Of a DNA stretch of 10,857 nucleotides, positions 6,429 to 10,857 are shown piece after piece. Numbering within the stretch: position 1 is the stretch's first letter; each line of letters starts with the position of its first letter. The notes below the pieces were generated by a model that was not told the DNA's origin, ran no database searches, and saw only the letters and a program-made list of their open reading frames with translations. The stretch spans positions 1 to 10,857 of the forward strand of contig CAKQON010000060.1 of the NCBI GenBank assembly GCA_934255515.1, written 5' to 3'. Position numbers and translations under genes: made by a program. The stretch is from an uncultured Sutterella sp. Lineage in GTDB: Bacteria; Pseudomonadota; Gammaproteobacteria; Burkholderiales; Burkholderiaceae_F.

Positions 6429-7799
6429 TCAGCCGAAGAGGGTCTGATTCACGATGAGGGTCGTGAGGAGGCCGAGGATCATCGGAATCCAGGTGCGGCG
6501 GACGATCGCAACCGGGGAAACGCCGGCGGCGCCCGCAACCGCAATGATGACGCCCGCAACCGGCGACATGGCGCGCAGCATGCCGGAGGCGAACTGCATC
6601 GGGGTCACCAGCGCTTCAACCGAACCGCCGAGGCCGGCAGCCACATCCGGAGCCAGTGTAGCGAAGGAGGAATAAGCACCGACGCCCGACCCCGTGAGGA
6701 AGGTCACCACCGAGACAATGCCCGTGAGGATGACCGTCATGGCGCCCATGCCGGCGCCGACGCCCTGCGCGGATTTGATGAGCGCGTCGATGAGGCCCGA
6801 GGTCTGAAGGCCGGTCGCGAAGAATTCCGCGCAGATGATGAGCGCGACAATGCCCGCGAACATCTTGCCCATCGACTGGAACATCGCCATCGCGTCCTTG
6901 AAGATCTTCTTCACGTCGCGCAGACGAATGATCTCAATGACGACCACGCCGGTCCAGACCATGAAGAGCGCGGCGATCGTGTCGAGCTTCACGGAAGCAA
7001 CGACGAGCTTCGAGAAAATGATGAGGAGCGCAATCGGAAGGATCGGGAAGATGGCGTACCACTTCGGAACCTGAGGCGCATCCACGGCCTTCACGGCAGC
7101 CGCTTCGGCATAAACGTCGTCATTCTTCTTGTCGTACCAGCGCTGCACGAAGTAGTGCGCAACGCAGCAGACGATGAGGGTCGGAACGGCAAGCGGGAGC
7201 TGATACTGAACGAGATAGATGATCGGATCGAGGCCCGCAACCTTGGCGGCGAGGTTCGCCGTACCGGCGGTCGGCGTGAAGGTCATGCCGGCAGAGGTGC
7301 CGATCACGGCAGCCGCTGCTGCCGGGGACGTGCCCACAGCCTTAAGAATGGGGAAAAGCGCAACGAGCAGAAGCATTGCAAGGCCCGCGGCGGACGGAAT
7401 CACCATCACGAGGATCTGACCGACCAGGTACCCCGCAGCCAGAACGACGTAAGGCGCGCGAAGCTTTGCGAGGGGCTTCACTGCGATGTCGACGAGGGCT
7501 TTCGCTGCGCCGATGCGGTCCATGTAGGCCGCAAAGCCGCCCGCCGTCATGATGAGGAAGCCGATCCCTGAGCTCTGCTTCGTCGCAATGCTCTTCAGCG
7601 TAGCGAAGATGTCGAAGAGCCAGAATCCCGAGGGCTTCACGCCCTTGGGCAGGAAGCTCGCGTCGCCCATGAGCGCGACGCAGACGAGGATGACGAGGCC
7701 TGCAAAGAGAAGGACCAGATGCGTCTGATAGCGCTTCAGAAGCGCCCAGCCGGCAATGATCGTAACGATCACTGCGATCCATGGCAGGAGTGCTGACAT
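6429..7799 (-). CDS. dcuC: DcuC-family anaerobic C4-dicarboxylate carrier
   Basis: A 456-residue inner-membrane protein, matching the usual DcuC length (about 460). It begins with a DcuC-type helix and LLKRYQTHLVLLFAG, and carries IPSAAG (134-139), LTGSGVGA (368-375) and SPVAG (412-416); a hydrophilic loop with KKNDD lies at about 221-248. DcuC proteins exchange or export succinate and take up fumarate during anaerobic growth. It is the second gene of an operon 59 nt after a lyase expected to generate fumarate, which fits succinate efflux or substrate/product exchange. GGAG (7811-7808) precedes the ATG by 8 nt, and a strong terminator follows. It is clearly paralogous to the carrier at 2270-3556 but differs in length and in motif detail (GSGVGA against GSGDAA), so the two need not share substrates. 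The symbol denotes family, not proven orthology. Confidence 0.88.
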   Translation of the reverse strand: MSALLPWIAVIVTIIAGWALLKRYQTHLVLLFAGLVILVCVALMGDASFLPKGVKPSGFWLFDIFATLKSIATKQSSGIGFLIMTAGGFAAYMDRIGAAKALVDIAVKPLAKLRAPYVVLAAGYLVGQILVMVIPSAAGLAMLLLVALFPILKAVGTSPAAAAAVIGTSAGMTFTPTAGTANLAAKVAGLDPIIYLVQYQLPLAVPTLIVCCVAHYFVQRWYDKKNDDVYAEAAAVKAVDAPQVPKWYAIFPILPIALLIIFSKLVVASVKLDTIAALFMVWTGVVVIEIIRLRDVKKIFKDAMAMFQSMGKMFAGIVALIICAEFFATGLQTSGLIDALIKSAQGVGAGMGAMTVILTGIVSVVTFLTGSGVGAYSSFATLAPDVAAGLGGSVEALVTPMQFASGMLRAMSPVAGVIIAVAGAAGVSPVAIVRRTWIPMILGLLTTLIVNQTLFG

Positions 7800-7858
7800 T
7801 TTGGTTTCTCCAGTGGTTTATCTTTTTTCGAGTGATTTTCGGGGATTTTTTAGGTTCG

Positions 7859-9289
7859 TCAGAGATAGCGGCGGAAATCGGCGTCAAGCGCTTCAAGCGC
7901 CTTTTCTACCTGCCCTTCCCGCGCCTCAAGCTTCGACGTGAGCGCGAGGAGCGACGCCTCATCCTCGCCGATCATGGCTTCCACCTCGCTCGGCCGGGCG
8001 CTCCCGGCCGTGCGGCGGTTTTCGACGATCTTCCGGGGATCAAGCGCATCGCGGAATTCAGCTTCGCTCATCGGGAAGACGGGCGAGGCTTCCGGGAATT
8101 CCTCCGTGATCTCCTCGCGGTAGATCCGGACGATTTCGGCATAGGGGAAGTTGAGCGGAAGAAGACCGTTCGCGCGGGCATAGGACACCATGCGGCTCGC
8201 CATGTGGTGCCCGATCCGGAAGGGAAGCCCGTGCTCGCGCATCAGGCGGTCGGCGATTTCCTGCGAAGCCGTCCAGTCGGAATTGAGTTCCTCGAGCGCC
8301 CGGGCGGGATTGATGCGAAGGCCGTTCAGAACCTTGAGGAACCTTTCGCACATGCCGACCGCGGTCTTTGCCATGCGGCCGTTCTTCGCGACGCTCTTGC
8401 CGTCCGTCATGCCGGGCACCACGTTGTGAACGCGCATGAAGACGGCATTCATTTCCGACACAGCGTCGGAGCAGTCCGCGCGGCAGTTGTTCATGAGGCC
8501 GGGATTGCGCTTCTGCGGCATGGCCGACGAAACGTAGGTGTTTTCGCCGCCTTCGGCCAGAAGAATCCAGGGACGGGGCTGCGCATACTGCACCATGATG
8601 TCGTTTACCATGGAGCCGAGATGAATGGCGACCGAGCCGACGATCGATGCAAATTCAAGCGCCGTGTCGACAGGCGCTTCGCAGGTCGCGTCGAAGGCGT
8701 TTCTCACCGGACGGTCGAAGCCGAGCGCCTTTGCCATGCCGTCGCGGTCAAGCGGCCACCCTGTTCCGTTCAGAACCATAGCGCCCATGGAGGAAATGTT
8801 GTAGCGGGAGAGGTATTCCTCGAGCCGCGCGCGGTCGCGAAGGAGCGGAGCGGCAAAGCCGAGGAGATAGTGCGCGTAGCTTGTCGGCTGCGCCGCCACG
8901 CCGTTCGTGTAGTTGGGAACGATCGTATTCAGGTTGGCGCGGGCGAGTTCGAGGATCTTCGCGATCACCCGGTCGAAGGATTCGGCGAAGGTCATCGCGC
9001 GGTCGCGCATGATCGCAATGCGCATGGTGGAAAGAATGTCCTGGCTCGAGCGGCCGGCGTGGATCGCCGTCACTTCCGGATTCGTCGCGGCGATGAGAAG
9101 CGGCTCGTACGCAATGTAGGAGGCCGGGCGCTTCGTCGGATCCGCATCGCCCGCCTTTTCCACGGCGTCTATGCCCTTCGCCGCGAGGCAAAGAAGCGCC
9201 TCATCAAAAAGACCGTTTCGCCCTTCAACGACAACCGTCGCCTTGTTGATGGCGGTAATCCAGAAGAACTCATCATGTTCGCGGGCCAT
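7859..9289 (-). CDS. Argininosuccinate lyase-like enzyme of the fumarase/aspartase superfamily
   Basis: A 476-residue cytosolic lyase, expected to be a homotetramer that cleaves a C-N bond to release fumarate. Superfamily blocks are visible in order: HAGRSSQD (77-84), the second block VPNYTNGVAAQP (124-134), the argininosuccinate-lyase-like NGTGWPLDRDGMAKALGF (174-191) and the catalytic loop SSAMPQKRNP (254-263) with its serine pair. In the second block argininosuccinate lyases read YTH; this protein reads YTN (N129), losing the histidine of the usual charge relay. Substrate preference is therefore uncertain: argininosuccinate, ethylenediamine-disuccinate-like or another N-substituted aspartate are all possible. 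No arginine biosynthesis gene lies nearby, and pairing with a DcuC carrier points to catabolism. The ATG has AAGGA about 10 nt upstream. It is the first gene of the operon, divergent from a LysR regulator. Confidence 0.85.
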   Translation of the reverse strand: MAREHDEFFWITAINKATVVVEGRNGLFDEALLCLAAKGIDAVEKAGDADPTKRPASYIAYEPLLIAATNPEVTAIHAGRSSQDILSTMRIAIMRDRAMTFAESFDRVIAKILELARANLNTIVPNYTNGVAAQPTSYAHYLLGFAAPLLRDRARLEEYLSRYNISSMGAMVLNGTGWPLDRDGMAKALGFDRPVRNAFDATCEAPVDTALEFASIVGSVAIHLGSMVNDIMVQYAQPRPWILLAEGGENTYVSSAMPQKRNPGLMNNCRADCSDAVSEMNAVFMRVHNVVPGMTDGKSVAKNGRMAKTAVGMCERFLKVLNGLRINPARALEELNSDWTASQEIADRLMREHGLPFRIGHHMASRMVSYARANGLLPLNFPYAEIVRIYREEITEEFPEASPVFPMSEAEFRDALDPRKIVENRRTAGSARPSEVEAMIGEDEASLLALTSKLEAREGQVEKALEALDADFRRYL

Positions 9290-9391
9290 GCTTTTCTTTT
9301 CCTTCGTTGATTCTGAGAATGCCGAGACGCTTATGGTCTCTCCCTGAGGATGCAGTTTCTGCCCGCATACGCCTTCTTACAATACCTTTTC

Positions 9392-9422
9392 GCGCAAACT
9401 AATTTTGCGCATTGCGCAAAAT
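9392..9422. promoter_or_regulatory. Perfect palindrome plus extra half-site: candidate LysR operator
   Basis: Bases 9402-9422 form a perfect 21-bp palindrome: ATTTTGCGCA, a central T, then the exact complement. A further GCGCAAA copy at 9392-9398 repeats the right arm (9414-9420) at a 22-bp interval, about two helical turns. The array sits 103 bp upstream of the lyase start and 70 bp upstream of the LysR start. Its T-rich flanks and dyad suit a LysR recognition site with an adjacent activation half-site. A TATTGT on the minus strand just left of it (about 9384-9379) might be the lyase -10. Confidence 0.6.
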
Positions 9423-9491
9423 AGACCCGTACTCCCAATCCTCTTCCGTAGGAGAATGGAGAGCGTGGATGAGCATTTCAAGGACCAGATC

Positions 9492-10478
9492 ATGCCGAAA
9501 ACCGACGACCTCTCTGCCTGGAGGCAGTTTCTCTGCTTTGCGCGAACCGGGACCTTGTCGGCAGCAGCGAAGGCGCTTGAAACCGAACCCTCCTCCCTCT
9601 CGCGCGCCATTGCCGGCCTTGAGAAGGGGCTCGGCACGGAACTCATTCAACACAATTCCCGTCCGCTCAGGCTGACGCCCGCCGGGAAAACCGCGCAGAA
9701 GCGCATGGAAACCATTCTCCGCGCGCACGATTCGCTCATGACGAGCCTCATGGATGCCAACAGAACGCTTGACGGCAGCATCCGGCTCTCGTCCGCCCCG
9801 GGCTTTGCCTCCAGGCGTCTGACCCCACTCCTCTCTGAATTCCAGAAGGCCCACCCCGAAATCCGCATTGAAATTCTCTCCGGCCTCCAGGAAGCCGAGC
9901 TCAAAAAGGGGCTCTGTGAAGTTGCAACGCTCACCGGCGAACCGAAGACCTCCGGACTCGTCTACATGAGCCGCGGGAGAAACGTCTATCTCCCGGTTGC
10001 AAGTCCCGGGTACATCCGCCGCTACGGCATGCCGGTCAACCCGGAAGACCTGAAGCTTCATACGGGCTACATCTACAACGGTCCCGTGAGAAGCGAAACG
10101 CGCGTGCTTTTCCGCGGCACTCGGGAAGCGCCCGTTCAGTTTGCTCGCTCCATCCGCTCGACCGACATCCTCGCCATCCGCAATGCGCTCCTGAGCGACA
10201 TGGGAGTTGCCGTCGACATGCCGCTTGTTCAGATTGCTGAAGACATTGCCGACGGACGGCTCGTGCCGGTCCTCCCCGGCTGGTTTCATCCGCCCGTCGA
10301 ATGCTTCATCGCCACCAACCGCGATGCCTGGCACCAGAAGCGCGTGCGCGTATTCCTTGAATGGTATGCGCTCGCCATGCAGACGCTCTTCTTTTCCTAC
10401 GAGGAAAAGGTTTCCCCCATCGTGGGGCTGCCGCCTGATGTCGGCCATCCCGATCGAAATAAAATTTTCCGGTCCTGA
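9492..10478 (+). CDS. LysR-family transcriptional regulator (divergent to the lyase-DcuC operon)
   Basis: A 328-residue LysR-type regulator. The winged helix-turn-helix occupies about residues 8-65 (WRQFLCFARTGTLSAAAKAL, then SSLSRAIAGLEKGLG and LRLTPAGK). The effector-binding domain follows (about 90-295), with SIRLSSAPGFASRRLTPLL opening the first lobe. I chose the ATG at 9492: AAGGA (9480-9484) lies 7 nt upstream and this places the HTH at the usual distance from the N-terminus. Upstream ATGs at 9456 (Shine-Dalgarno too close, 1 nt) and 9405 (inside the palindromic operator) are less likely. Divergent orientation and the operator-like palindrome between them indicate control of the lyase-DcuC operon, probably with autoregulation. 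The inducer could be the lyase substrate or a dicarboxylate. Confidence 0.9.
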   Translation: MPKTDDLSAWRQFLCFARTGTLSAAAKALETEPSSLSRAIAGLEKGLGTELIQHNSRPLRLTPAGKTAQKRMETILRAHDSLMTSLMDANRTLDGSIRLSSAPGFASRRLTPLLSEFQKAHPEIRIEILSGLQEAELKKGLCEVATLTGEPKTSGLVYMSRGRNVYLPVASPGYIRRYGMPVNPEDLKLHTGYIYNGPVRSETRVLFRGTREAPVQFARSIRSTDILAIRNALLSDMGVAVDMPLVQIAEDIADGRLVPVLPGWFHPPVECFIATNRDAWHQKRVRVFLEWYALAMQTLFFSYEEKVSPIVGLPPDVGHPDRNKIFRS

Positions 10479-10582
10479 ACCCGTCAAATCCTGCCCGCCT
10501 CAGACGCGATCAGACTCGAGTTCAAGTGGATCAATTGCAGAGTCATCTGATCAGGACGCCGGCAAAACCCGATTCAGTCAAT

Positions 10583-10624
10583 CAGGGAAGCAGCGCGGCG
10601 CTGTGCGCTGCCTCCCCTGTTTTT
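10583..10624 (+). terminator. Rho-independent terminator after the second LysR gene
   Basis: GCAGCGC (10590-10596) pairs with GCGCTGC (10605-10611), and the outer CAGGG (10583-10587) pairs with CCCTG (10615-10619) across a small internal loop; TTTTTGTT follows from 10620. It lies about 105 nt past the LysR stop, in the correct orientation for that gene. Confidence 0.75.
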
Positions 10625-10721
10625 GTTGTCTGATGGCTTTAAGAATAGCCCGCATTTCAGCAATAACCTTCTTCGGGTTATTCAGCCAATATTTATTCGC
10701 ATAACGCAAGAGTTGTCATTT

Positions 10722-10762
10722 AAGATTTGAAAGACGATCATTCTGTCTTTAAAGAAAATCTT
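10722..10762 (+). repeat. AT-rich imperfect inverted repeat
   Basis: AAGATTT (10722-10728) pairs with AAATCTT (10756-10762), and inside it AAAGAC (10730-10735) pairs with GTCTTT (10745-10750), around a 9-nt loop with a one-base/five-base internal bulge. It overlaps the possible promoter in this region and is followed by a T-rich run. It may be an operator, a leader hairpin or a weak terminator; the sequence does not decide. Confidence 0.4.
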
Positions 10763-10857
10763 CCAAATTTTTATATTCATTTAACCTGAGTTCCCTGTTG
10801 ATTGTTAGTTCTACAGGCACTCCTTCCTTTGGGAATTCATTGATTTACTAAGGATCC

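Larger units (their letters stand above)
10479..10857. other. Non-coding 3' region with terminator and dyads
   Basis: No gene is supported here. The first 100 bases have ordinary composition; from about 10625 onward it is AT-rich. It holds a terminator (10583-10624), a 7-bp hairpin AATAACC/GGTTATT (10662-10682), a longer dyad (10722-10762) and a possible -35/-10 pair (TTGTCA at 10713-10718, GATCAT at 10736-10741, 17-bp spacing). AAGGA at 10850-10854 could be the ribosome binding site of a gene starting just beyond the window. Confidence 0.5.

Noticed and set aside
7781..9310. 509-codon open frame on + antisense to the lyase
   Set aside because: It is longer than the lyase itself, but its translation is rich in R, H and G without any domain pattern, and the minus-strand frame has full superfamily motifs. 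It is a shadow frame of GC-rich codon use.
9399..10487. 362-codon open frame on - antisense to the second LysR gene
   Set aside because: No recognisable family, shadow-type composition, and the + frame is a clear LysR protein.
10633..10704. 23-codon hydrophobic, basic peptide (MALRIARISAITFFGLF...) resembling a small membrane peptide or type I toxin
   Set aside because: No Shine-Dalgarno precedes the ATG, which lies right after a terminator T-run, and it is simply the tail of a longer shadow frame.
10852..10857. GGATCC at the very end of the window as a sign of a cloning junction
   Set aside because: A single six-base site can occur by chance and there is no vector-like sequence; it is better read as the tail of an AAGGA ribosome binding site context.

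Overview
The window is 10.9 kb of GC-rich, gene-dense bacterial DNA with Shine-Dalgarno starts, tight operons and LysR regulators. Two DcuC-family C4-dicarboxylate carriers beside amino-acid-type catabolic enzymes suggest an anaerobic, probably asaccharolytic betaproteobacterium of the Sutterella/Parasutterella kind. That placement is an inference from gene content and base composition; no taxonomic marker gene is present. I saw no mobile element, CRISPR array, tRNA or rRNA.

Layout: 1-276 is non-coding. 277-1194 (-) is a LysR regulator, divergent from a three-gene operon on + : a DUF1177 protein (1335-2273), a DcuC-family carrier (2270-3556, start overlapping the previous stop) and an AbgA-like M20 amidohydrolase (3568-4863), closed by a 12-bp-stem hairpin. 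Next on the minus strand is a WYL regulator (6255-5266) followed after 14 nt by an SMR (SugE/Gdx-like) exporter (5251-4925). A second metabolic operon, also on minus, is an argininosuccinate-lyase/fumarase-superfamily lyase (9289-7859) followed by a canonical-length DcuC carrier (7799-6429), ending in a strong terminator. It is divergent from a second LysR regulator (9492-10478, +), and the shared intergenic region holds a perfect 21-bp palindrome. 10479-10857 is non-coding and contains a terminator and other dyads.

How it fits together: the window carries two LysR-controlled modules, each pairing a DcuC-type carrier with a hydrolase or lyase. The first resembles the E. coli abgR-abgABT layout (divergent LysR, AbgA-type hydrolase, carrier), but a DcuC-type carrier stands where AbgT would be, DUF1177 is present and there is no AbgB. 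The second pairs a lyase expected to release fumarate from an N- or C-substituted succinyl compound with a dicarboxylate carrier, which would suit fumarate respiration with succinate export. Substrates of both are unknown. Three proteins have unusual residues at positions normally considered functional: M20 lid His to Ala, lyase TH to TN, and both SMR pocket tryptophans replaced. These are the best leads for unusual chemistry here.
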